Below, piece after piece: positions 23,791 to 33,900 of a DNA stretch of 58,263 nucleotides. The notes below the pieces were generated by a model that was not told the DNA's origin, did no database searches, and saw nothing but the letters and a program-made list of their open reading frames with translations. The stretch is taken from positions 1 through 58,263 of the forward strand of contig JAJNNX010000094.1 of the NCBI GenBank assembly GCA_023159155.1, given 5' to 3'. A program made the translations under genes and the position numbers. The DNA is from Ustulina deusta (taxonomy: Eukaryota > Ascomycota > Sordariomycetes > Xylariales > Xylariaceae). Each line of letters starts with the position of its first letter. Positions within the stretch are counted from its first letter, which is position 1.

Positions 23791-24985
23791 AGATTGATGT
23801 CCGCAGCGAGTGTCCGCAGCTGTTGAATACATCTGAATCTGGGGTTTTGAGAATCGCTGAACCGGTAATCAGGTCCTTCTTTCACTCGATCCAACAGTCT
23901 CAAACACCTCCACACCAAGCATCGTGGCAATTTGGACCGCCATTTGACTAATTTGGTAGGGGCTCGCGGATGGCTTTTCACGCAGCCAGTTAAGATCGCC
24001 ACGACGCGATCACCAGGCTAGAATTCGGTCATCACATCTGCACTGGTCCTAATAGCAGTATCAGCATACTTAAACCCAAATTTTCGGCACCTGGACGACC
24101 TAGTGCGATTAAAACATCGCGAAAGTTAATTAGCTACGCAGGGGCTCCGATCTCAACTTCATCAGAACTCAGAGTACCCACTGAATCTTCGGCGTACCAT
24201 AGAGTATCTAGCAAGCCAGGTGCGCCGACCTCAATTTCCAGTGCTAGCCCAATTCCCCAATTCTCGGCACGCCCTATTAAGCGTTGAAACAATATTAGTT
24301 CAGTATCCAACTCAGATTTGTCAGCCGAGTGAACGGAGGAGGTAACCCAGAGGAAGTCTCTCGCACAGAGAATACGTGTGCGAAACAAGCTGAACTCTGC
24401 CTGACTCATACCTACAGGGAATAGCCTGCCAAATTCTAGGAGCGATACAATCATAGAGGCATTCGAAAATATGTCTGCTTCTTCGCCGCGAGGCGACAAG
24501 CCAATCACTCGGGAATGCGGATGGACCATGCTCATTTCGGTTGCTAGTGCACGTTGGATTTCCGACGTAAGATCAATGAGAAAAACAATCTCAATCTGGT
24601 CATCGATAGCGCTGTTCAAATATATATCACAAGCTGTCGAGACCATGATACTGCAAGAATCAGGTAATGCTAAGTTTACCCCCGTAAATTCTGTTTTTTT
24701 TATCGCTAGCGGACTATACTGGAGTCAGTCACTCTTCAGATGAAAGCCACCAACCCTCGAGCACGACGAAGCTAATATTGACACAAGCACTTTACCTGGT
24801 TCTGTGACCTCGAGCAGCACGAGGTGCCCAACCGGCTTGAGGAGCTCTTGAACTTCATTCAGAGTAGCGATATGATCAAAACACAGGGGGAGAACGCCAC
24901 GAGCGATGAGGAGATCATAGCTTGCAACATCGAAACCTTGTTGAGTTAATAAAGCTGAATTAGTAGCAGTAAGAAATTTGTTTTT
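23791..24985 (-). pseudogene. Fragment of a highly reducing polyketide synthase (CMeT end, linker, ER start)
   Basis: HR-PKSs build reduced polyketide chains. Reading 5' to 3' on the minus strand: about 24980-24800 gives the end of the C-methyltransferase domain (QGFDVASYDLLIARGVL, then EVQELLKPVGHLVLLEVTEPG). After a frame break comes TEFTGVNLALPDS leading into SIMVSTA. The linker 24646-24134 is open for 170 codons with RTRILCARDFLWVTSSVHSA, ending VEIGAPA. After a stop the frame reads LINFRDVLIALGR, the hallmark start of the enoylreductase domain. Then, in other frames, PGDRVVAILTGCVKSHPRAP and the Rossmann-helix segment QMAVQIATMLGVEVFETVGS. Ketosynthase, acyltransferase, dehydratase, ketoreductase and acyl carrier domains are absent. 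At least four frame breaks and several stops make it a dead fragment. The 5' end stops at AT-rich DNA. Confidence 0.88.
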
Positions 24986-25195
24986 AGAAATAATACATCA
25001 ATAAAAATAAATAAATAAAGAAGAAGAAGGAGCTAGTAAACAGATTAAGCTTTATATCTTGCTTTTTCTAGTGCTTGCGCAGTAAATTTTGGCTCTTGTA
25101 ATGTTTTTTTTTATATAATTTTGTTATACTTTTATTTGTAGTTCTATCTCTAAACTCAATCAAAACAAAATAAAAGCTCTAAGCAGAAACGGCTT
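24986..25195. other. Short AT-rich stretch with microsatellite, no gene
   Basis: It contains AATA-type repeats passing into (AAG)n at about 25002-25033, then T-rich sequence. This breaks the link between the PKS fragment and its lost upstream part. Confidence 0.5.
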
Positions 25196-25197
25196 TG

Positions 25198-25389
25198 CTA
25201 TGTAAATATAAAAAAGAGATATGTGGAAGTGGTTGTTGTTCTTGGGTGGATGGGCGGGCTCCTGATATCATTATTAGACGCAGCTGTAGTCAGCATCAGC
25301 ATTTGATATCGGTGTGTATTTGCGTGCAGTTGGGTAATTAAGCTTATTCCAATAAATAATTGAAGCGAAAAGATTGTCCATTTGATCAT
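25198..25389 (-). CDS. Hypothetical 63-residue protein with signal-peptide-like start
   Basis: The product starts MIKWTIFSLQLFIGISLITQ followed by LHA: a charged residue, about 17 hydrophobic residues and an A-x-A-like end (LHA-N), as in secretion signals. The roughly 40 remaining residues are Thr/Ser/Pro rich with no cysteine. The ATG context is GATCAATG. It lies between the PKS and methyltransferase relics next to AT-rich DNA, a common place for small secreted proteins of plant-associated fungi. The length is within chance for this composition, so it is only a candidate. Confidence 0.22.
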   Translation of the reverse strand: MIKWTIFSLQLFIGISLITQLHANTHRYQMLMLTTAASNNDIRSPPIHPRTTTTSTYLFFIFT

Positions 25390-25460
25390 TGATCTTGATG
25401 CTCCAATACGTGCTACCTACGCATTGCCTTTATTATAGTCTTGATGAGAGACAGACAACC

Positions 25461-25916
25461 TTACATGAGTGGCTTTCGAGCGCACGCCACATGAATTTCA
25501 AAGCAAAAATAGTAACCTGACGTGATCTCCTCAAAGACTGTCTTCTCTAATTCGTCTATCCTGTCACTGACACCCGGCACTGAATCTCCCTGCTCAGTTA
25601 CCGTCCATGCCCAACCGAAAGCAGCGACTAACAAGCCTGCTGTCAGCTCCTCACGTTTTTTGCGAACTCTTCCGGAGCTTGCTATGTCGCTACTGATTGA
25701 AGAAAAGCCAGCTACTCGCATGTGTTCTGGCAGCGTGTTCCATCCTTGCTCGATCTGGTTTCCCAACGGGGCTAGAAATACTTCCCACATGTACTTCGTT
25801 GCTCCTGTCTTAGCACCCTTTGTAGCCATTCCGCGTTTTGAAAGTCGCGCTCTTTCCATTGTATGTATCCGCCAGGTCATAGTAGCTGAATCAAGTTGTA
25901 AACTACAGGCCCCCAA
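25461..25916 (-). pseudogene. C-terminal part of a probable SAM-dependent methyltransferase
   Basis: The open frame lacks a plausible start: it follows a stop, its first ATG is about 12 codons in, and the AdoMet-binding GxGxG half is missing. The readable part resembles the C-terminal half of class I methyltransferases from fungal metabolite clusters. FLAPLGNQIEQGWNTLPEHM is followed by RVAGFSSI (the usual l..aGF..i), a Leu/Ala helix with GLLVAAFGWA, then EKTVFEEITSGYYFCFEIHV and ACARKP, matching the common ending ...hv..arKP. It is on the same strand as the PKS relic and the transporter. Family assignment rests on this pattern alone, and I cannot say what it methylated. Confidence 0.5.
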
Positions 25917-27065
25917 TCACTCAGGCACATTCCTGCAACAAGATTGCTTACATAAACTAAATAATCCTGTTGGTGCAGATGTTACAAAAAGAACCAGCGA
26001 AGTTTACACTTAATTGTGTGGGTCAAACCTCTGGACCTCACTTGGAAGGCGAGTTGATTTGCATACAGATCAGACATGGGGATCAGTAGCAAGAGGAGAA
26101 ATTATTACGTGCTGAGATCATTAGGTTGGAAAGGGTGAACGGCAAACAAGGTCTCTTATAGTGGGAAAGATAGGTTAGTCTGACGAAATCCTGCATCTAT
26201 TTTACCGCAGCTGGGCAGCTTTTAATGAGGAATGGATAGGTGATCTCCCAAACTGTTGAGTTGCAGTCGGTCGTCATAATGCAGACTCAGATGTAACCAG
26301 ACATACAGTTATTCCATATGTACCTCGCACTTAATTTCGGGCCGTGCTGCGTAACGATTCGACCAGGTGCTAGATGTCGGGTTGGTGATGTCGATGCGCG
26401 TGTGTCTTTTTCATTCGGATCAAGGGGGGAATAGACATACACGTATTGAACATACTAGAGGGGTGGAAATTTTGAGTGCCATGTCCTCGCTGAGAAGCCT
26501 ACTGGCAAAATATACTCGACTACAATATAAGCCGGGTTTAACGACCACGCCTTTAATTTAAAAAGTATTTTGAATGGAATAAAAGTGTGGAGTGAAAACA
26601 ATGTAAAAGTTGCGCTACGATGTACTGCTGTCATTCTACACTAAGATGATGTGTGGAAGTATGATGACGAGTAACCACGCAATGGTGTAGTATTGTGTAT
26701 ACCATGTCATACAATAGAACCGATTAGATGTAGTATGTGAAGTCAATTGCAAAACTCGTTCCCTCTATTTCCACTCTCGGCATTTCACGTATGGATTTCT
26801 GATAGGGGTGGTAAGCAATGACATGTGATGACATGTACCGGACTGCCCAAAGAAAGGTCGAGTGAGAGAAATAAATTTACTGAAACTGGAGGAGCCCGCC
26901 GCACAGTTGGCAAAGCATCCAGCATTTTTTGGGGGGGGGGGGAGAATAGCTTGCAGGCCTAATTGTTCCATATGGGCATTTTATATTAACTATATAATAG
27001 GTTTTATATATCTGTATTACAGCATTACAATCCTCAAATATTCATGAGGTATCCTACATATCATC
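25917..27065. other. Unassigned DNA downstream of the transporter gene, no gene seen
   Basis: Composition is ordinary to mildly AT-rich. Short frames at 26367-26561 and 26862-27047 have no protein character. A homopolymer junction of six T followed by twelve G lies at 26925-26942. The stretch next to 25916 could hold the decayed N-terminal half of the methyltransferase, but I found no motif. Confidence 0.4.
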
Positions 27066-27068
27066 TTG

Positions 27069-28991
27069 TCAAGGTACCTTTATCTGCTTTTTTTGCCACA
27101 TAAGACCTACTGACAAGAGCTGTACTCCTGTAAAAGCGATAAGAATCCGAATCTGAGTTGCGTATCCACGTGCGAAAGTTCGCTTGACATCCTCTTGCAA
27201 CTCAGAGGATAAGCCCTTTATAACGCTGGTATCCTGTAGGACCGCGTCTAACATGTCTGGGCTTAAAACATTCGCGAGCGACGATTTCAAGTAGCTGTTC
27301 ATATAAGCTGATGTGACAGCGACTCCGATGGCACCTCCGAGGAAACGCAGCTGGACGATAGCTCCAGTTGCCACGGCTAGAGATATAAATTAGCATGAAC
27401 ATACCATCCCACGTTGGGTGCACTTGCCGATATCACGTGGGCTCACGACGAACGGGGTTCCGAGAACAAGAATGGAGAAAGTGATGCCCACGCCTGCGCC
27501 AGCTATCGCTTCATACCCTAAGCCAGCAGTCGGGAAGTCGATTCCGTTCAGTGTCGATAGCAGAGTGATTCCTACCAGGTGGAAAATAGCACCAGCAAGG
27601 AGTAGATAAATCAGCGGGACCCTAGCTTTCGAAGCCACAATATTGGAGATGACCGAGCACACGGGCGATACCACGGTGTAAGGGAGCAACCAAATGCCTG
27701 CGCCTAAGGCCGTCCTGTCGTCCAGCGCCTGGAATCGCTGCGGCAAGTTGACGATGAGTGCATTGAATGGAACGCCGACCATGAAAGTCATCCTGGAGAG
27801 TTAGCAAGTCTACGAAAGGAATGACGATGAAACATACAAAAGCATTCCCACGAACGTCTTGTTGAAAAAGAAAGTCCACGGGAAGATCGGCTCCGGCCTT
27901 TGCCATTTTGTCACAAACCACTCCCACACGAGGAATCCCACCCAGCCGAAGCCCGAAAGGGTGAGAAGCGCAATAGTCCCGCCCGCGTTCCATCCCAATC
28001 GAATACTTGCTTCGAGCAGCGCGGTGACGAGCAATATAGACGCGGCAAGCAAGAGCGCCGCTCCAAGGAAATCAAGTCGGCCTAGATTCGCCCATTTCAA
28101 CAACCCAGAGACTGACGCTCCGTTTTGGTTTGGACGTTTCGCCGGGAAGGCAATCATCATGAGGCCGATGGCGATAGAGCCAAAGGGGATACTGCAACAG
28201 ATGGTTAGCGACGAGCTCAGGCTGTCCTGGGGCAACCCACATGAACAGAAAAGCCCATCGCCAAGAACCGTTAATATTGATCAACCCACCGACGACGGGC
28301 CCGAGGACATTAGCCACCGAGACGACACCCACAGATGCACCACTGTAAGCTGCGTACTTGCTCGGCGGCACCATCTCAAACAGGATAACCACTGCGAGAG
28401 AGTAGGCACCCGCAGCGCCAACGCCTTGGAAAGCACGATTGATGGCTCTAGCTCAGTGTTAGATAAGTTCGCAAAGAAATAAGCAACGCCGTACAGCTGG
28501 GATATAGTTTGCGAGGCACCGCAGCCTCCCGAGAAGACGACAAATAGGACCATGGTTGTAATAAAGGTCACTTTGCGGCCGATGACGTCGCTCAGCTTGG
28601 ACCAGATGATCATGAAGCCTGCGGAATGAGTGAGCATGGTTCGAATCTTGGCGAGTGAGATACCTACCTGTGTATGTCACTAGGTATCCGGTCACGATCC
28701 AGCTGGTCTCGCTGAAGCGGTGGAGGCTGTTGGCGATTGTGATCAAAGAGGTGCCTACGATCGACACCTCGATGTTTACGAGGAAGGTCGCCAACATAAT
28801 CCTAACGACGTCAGTCTAATCAAGCTGGGCCGAGGTTCAGCTTACGCTGAGGTCGTGAGCCACAGCCGCCATCCTGAAAGGTGAGCGGACTGTGATGCAC
28901 CTGAAGTGTACTCGTGTTCAGAGGCAGAACTCTGTTCCTGCGTCGTCTCTTGTTCGCGTTTTTCATGAGTGGTCGATTGGCGGGTCGACAT
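27069..28991 (-). CDS. MFS efflux transporter (14-TM, DHA2-like), complete
   Basis: Seven exons join into 1,635 nt, 544 aa plus stop: 28991-28849, 28801-28668, 28618-28495, 28447-28241, 28191-27838, 27792-27428 and 27376-27069. Introns are 47, 49, 47, 49, 45 and 51 bp. Five are GT-AG; the last is GC-AG with donor GCAAGT. Every junction keeps the frame and restores family sequence, for example ...VTYTG/FMIIWSK. Features: a hydrophilic N-tail rich in Ser/Thr/Glu/Gln (residues 1-37); TM1 from about 45; motif A KLSDVIGRK (100-108); RAFQGVGAAGA (138-148); motif C GVVSVANVLGPVVGG (174-188); SWRWAFLF after it; a C-terminal pair GGAIGVAVTSAYMN and VQLLSVGLMW. Length and motifs fit plasma-membrane drug:H+ antiporters with 14 helices, which export toxins and metabolites in fungi. 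The start is chosen because it gives the normal tail and opens directly into exon 2. This is the only intact gene of the surrounding dead cluster. I see no internal stop or lost motif. Confidence 0.92.
27377..27427 (-). other. GC-AG intron in the MFS gene (51 bp)
   Basis: Donor GCAAGT follows ...CGTGATATCG, a branch-like GCTAAT lies near the end, and the acceptor is CTCTAG. Using it joins PRDI to AVATGAIVQLRFLGG, exactly the family pattern, in frame. The nearest GT donors either break the frame or leave an intron of only 28 or 36 bp. This is the only non-GT donor among the six introns. Confidence 0.8.
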
Positions 28992-29640
28992 GGCGTGCGC
29001 AGGGGCACCGAGTGCGGCGAGATTCAGTCAGTATTCACGCCAATACACTAAGCAAACTGTCAAAGACGGTTGTGGCAGAAGACGAATTTGCTATGGCCGG
29101 GGAGGGCAAAGTGGTGCCTCGGCTGACGAAGTTAGCATAAAATTTTAATAAAGTTATTAATATTTAATTCTCATCGCCATCGAAATTATGGCCTATACCC
29201 TTGTTAAAGCCGGTTAAGTGTTCACGACCCTTTGTAGAGGAACGAGCGGGATCTCGACAGCGCCGACCGATGGGGAATATGACATGTCCGAGAGGGCAAA
29301 AGATGCAATACCTATCAGTCATCCTATTCGTGTTACTGGTATTGAGGTGTGTAGTAGTTCCGATATTGAGCGTCTACTGCAGCTTGCCCGTATCGGCGGC
29401 CCAACGCTTGACAGTTGATGATGGCTAGGTCATGCCGTTTCAAAACCACAGGGCTGCAGGAGCATCCATGGCCTCTGTTTAGTGAGTTGCATATATTAAC
29501 TGCCATCGGATGAGATCAACATGCTGTCATTGGATTTCATCAAGTTACGCCGGCTGCTCGGATACGCCTCCTCCCATTACTGGATCGTTGTGGCTGATCG
29601 TTGTGATTGATACCGCATTCCTCGATTAGAACTTGACCGG
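28992..29640. other. Upstream region of the transporter, possible relic, no identified gene
   Basis: The first roughly 150 bp left of the MFS start should hold its promoter; no clear TATA or CCAAT was picked out. A plus-strand frame at 29218-29418 reads ISHPIRVTGIEVCSSSDIER and continues LLQLARIGG, which has protein-like character but matches no family I can name. It may be the tail of another decayed cluster gene. Confidence 0.35.
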
Positions 29641-29644
29641 CGCT

Positions 29645-30693
29645 AATAGCTTGGCCTGTATTAATATGCAGCACAAACCATATTAATTTAACCTTAATCT
29701 AACTAATAATACGTTAGCTAGCTATTTATTTTATATAAGTATATTATTATTTTTTTAAAACTTTAATTTTTTATTTATTTTTTTTGTTTTAATACTAAGT
29801 ATAATATTAAAACTTTATTCTATTAATTTTATTATCTAGCTTAGTTTTTTAATCTATTAATTTTATTTATAAATATTTTATATTATATTTAATTTATATA
29901 ACTAATAAAATATTTATAAATTTAGAAAACTAAACTTATTTTAATTTGTTATTTTAAGCTAGTTAAACCTATATTTTTATATTTATATATACTTTTTAAA
30001 CTACTACTAATTATTATTTTAATATATATTAATAAATAAATATTATTAATATTCAAATATTATTATAATTTATATATTTTTTTAATTATAATAATATTTA
30101 TTATTACTATATTACTTAAGCTTACTATTTAGTATATATATTAAATTAATAAAACTAAAACATATAAACTATAAAATTATTTATATTAAAAAAAGTTATA
30201 TTACTACTAATATATTTAAAAAATACTTATATATATTAATAATATAATAACTAATTTTATTAATTATAAAGCTTATATATATATATATATATATTAATGT
30301 TTTATAAATATTTTAGTAATATATTTTTAGTAATAAAACTAGGTTAATATTTAAAATAAATAATAAAATATATATATAATAATAATTTAGTTTATTTTTA
30401 ATTAAGTAATAAAATTATTTTTATATTAAAAAATATTTAATAATATATTTTAATATTATAATATATTATAATTATTTAGATTATATTAAAATATTTATAT
30501 ATTATTTTTTTATATAACTTAACTTATATTTATTATAGCTAATATAATTATATTTTATCTTTAAATTTAAAAATATACTAATATAAAATTAATAATTATT
30601 ATTAGTAATTTATATAATATTAATATTTATTAATTAATTAATTATTTTTATTTTTAAATTATTTATATATAATATATATTACTTATATATATA
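29645..30693. other. AT-rich relic region, no gene
   Basis: Composition drops abruptly at about 29645. The sequence is TA-dense with no frames, and it ends at the T-rich target site of copy B. Confidence 0.5.
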
Positions 30694-30698
30694 TTTTT

Positions 30699-30934
30699 TG
30701 TTATAATTAGTTAAGTAAAGCTTTTATAGCTAGTTTATTAATATTATAAACAAAGATTTTAAGCTAAAAAAAAAAAAAGAAAGAAAAAAAGTTAGAGTTT
30801 ATAAAGTAAGTAGATATAAACTCTATATATATAGCTGCAAAGTTATAAGTTAATCTATGCGTAGACTTTTTATTTTATTGCTATATAGGTCTAAAGTTCT
30901 TGCAAGTTTTGCTAAAACTATACTAACTATTATA
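30699..30934 (-). repeat. 3' LTR of copy B
   Basis: 236 bp beginning TGTTATAATTAG on the plus strand and ending ...CTAACTATTATA. The internal A-run still has G interruptions (AAAGAAAGAAAA), a sign that it was once mixed purine. Confidence 0.8.
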
Positions 30935-33900
30935 TTATTTTTTTTTAAAACTAAAAGTTTAAATATAGTTTTAATTTAAAATTATTAATAATATTAAGTT
31001 TGTATAGTTTTTTTATATTATATTATTTTATTATTATTTTTATAATTATTTATAAATTTATTACTTGTTATTATATAGATTTATTTTTATAATTTTATAA
31101 AAAATCTAGACGCTTTTTTATAGGTTTTATAGAATTAGTCAAGCTTAATTAGCGCATTTTTAAAATTTTAAGCTATATATTAAATATTATTAAAATTATA
31201 GTTTTTTTAAGCAACTTAATATTATAGCTTTTTATTTTTTATATATATTTTTAATTATTTAATTTGTTTAATTTTAAATTTTGTTTTGCTATTAATATTT
31301 TTAGCTAAAAGCAATAATTAAATTTATTAAAATAAAAAATTATTATTTGCTTTTTATAATTAGTTAATATAAAACAAGTTTTTTATTTTATAAAAATTAA
31401 GCAAATTAAAAATATAGCTAAATTTTTGTTTTTTTAGGATTTTAAAATGTCTAACTAACTAAAAATCCAATCTAATAATTAGTGCTTATATTATAAAGCT
31501 TTTTTTTTTTAAAAAAAACTTTATTTTTTATTTTAAAATTTATTAAGTGTTTTTTTTTGTTAGTTTATAGCTCGTATTATTTTTATGCAAGAATTGCTAT
31601 ATTATATATTATTTTTTAAACGTTTTAAGTTTAGCAAACCAGTTTAAACATTTGCTACTTAATATTAAAATTTATAATAGTTTTATACTTTAACTCCTAT
31701 TGCTATTTTTAGTAATAATATATTAATTAATAAATGTTATAAAAAATTATATATAAAATCTAAAGCAAAAAAATAAATATTTTAATTATTTTAGTATTTA
31801 TTAATATAAAAACAAAGTTATTAATCTAATTTTTAATTAGTTAATTTTATTATTTTTTAAGTTTAAAAGTAGTATATACTATTAAAATAATACTTAGTAC
31901 TTATAAAATTATTAATTATTACTATAAACTTAAAAATAAACAATCCAATATTATTTAATATTTATATATTTAATATACTAAAAAATCTATATAAACTCTT
32001 ATAATATTATATAGCTAATAATTTTATAATATTTATTTTTTTATTAAATAAAAATATAATTAAACAACTAAACTTATTTATAAATACTTATATATAGTTA
32101 TAACTTTATTAATTAAATAATATATTTTTATTATTTATTATTATATATTATTATATTATAGCTAATATAAACAATAAATAAAAAAAGCTAAAAGTTTTAT
32201 TTTTTAATATTTTATTTTTTTATAGTTATAACAATTATATATATATTATTTATAATTATATTTTAAATAAAACTAATAATATTTTTATTTTAATATTTTA
32301 ATTATTTTATATTAACTTTAATATATAATAATTAAAAATATATAAATTTTTTAAATTAAAGTTATATAAAAAAAAATAATCCTATTTAAAATATCTTTAA
32401 ATATATATAGTTTTTTATTTTTATTTTCTAGATTTTATAGCTAGTTTTTTTATTTAATTAAATTTATTAGGTTAGTTTTTAAAAAAATATTAAATAAAAA
32501 GTTTATAATTAATATAAAACCTAAAATTTTATTAAGCAAAACTAATATTATTATTTTTTTTATAGCTTTTTTAGCTTTAATTATAAAAAGTTTAGCTATC
32601 TTTTTTAATAAAATATTAATTATTATATTTTTTTATTTTAGTTAGTATTAAAAAATAATATTAAAATTTAATAAAAAATTAGCTTAATATATTTATTTAA
32701 AAAATATAATAAAGCTTAATAATTAATTATTATAAAAAATTTAGTTCTAAAAAGCTTTAAGTAATAATATTTTAAAGTTTGTATTATTATTAAAAATTTA
32801 TAATTTTAAATTAAGTAAGCTTATTTAATTAATATTATTATTTTAAAAAAATATTTTATAAGTTTTTAAGTTATATTTTTTTATTATATTATATAAAGTA
32901 TTTATTTTTATTTATATTAGTTAGCTAGGCTTAAAAAAAGCTAAAACAAATATTTTATATATTAATAGTTTTATATATTTAAAAATTTATTTTTGTTTTA
33001 ATTTTATTATAAATAGTTTATTTTTTTTAATAATTAATTTAAAAAAGCAATAATTTTACTAGTATAATAAATAAATATTTAAACATAATTATAAAGCTTA
33101 AAAAATAACTAGATTAATTTAGTATTTTTAAAATTATTAAAGTTTTAATTTAAAATTGCTTAAATTTTTATAAAATTAATTTTAATCTTTATTTTAGCTT
33201 TTATAACTATTTTTAAATAATTAATAATAAATATATTAAAATAAAACTTTTTAATATTTTTTTAATATTTAGTTTAATATAAGGAATAGATTATTTTTTA
33301 GTTTTAAAATAAATTAAAATATTATTTATATAAATATTTATAAATTTATTTAAAAGTTTTTAAATTTATATATTAATAAAAACTTATTATTAAGCAGGTC
33401 TTATTTTTAAACTAAATAATAAAATCTTTTATTAAAATATTTTTTTATAAGTTTTAAAAAAAATAATAATATAATTTTAAAATTAATAATAATTAATAAA
33501 AAACTTTAATAATATCTAGTTTTATAAAATAAATAATATTATAATAATTAAATATAATATTATTAATATTTAAAGCTAATATAATTTAGTTTTTTAAATA
33601 TATATTTTTTTATTAATAATTAATTATAAATTTATATTTTATTTAATAAAATCTATAGCTAGTAGTTTATTTATAAACTTTTTTTTAAATAAAATAAATT
33701 ATATAAATATTTAATATTAATAAAGCTTATTAATATATTTTTTATTATTAAGTTCTAATATTATATTAAATCTTAGTTATAATAATAATAAAGTTTTAGA
33801 CTTTTTTTTTAAAAAAAAATCTTTTTAAATATAATAATTAAAAAAATAAAAAGTTTTATACTAATTTTATATATTTAAAGTTTGTTTTTTTTTAAAAATA

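Noticed and set aside
25522..26013. Plus-strand 163-codon frame
   Set aside because: Antisense to the methyltransferase relic, low-complexity Ser/Pro content, no motif.
27859..28482. Plus-strand 207-codon frame
   Set aside because: It is the antisense shadow of transporter exons; its translation has no domain and crosses the introns of the real gene.
27069..28991. Reading the transporter as a frameshifted pseudogene because its frame changes six times
   Set aside because: Each change sits at a 45-51 bp segment with splice signals, and removing all six gives one uninterrupted 545-codon frame with family motifs across the joints.
28892..29140. Plus-strand 82-codon frame
   Set aside because: Antisense to the first transporter exon and its upstream region, with no protein character.
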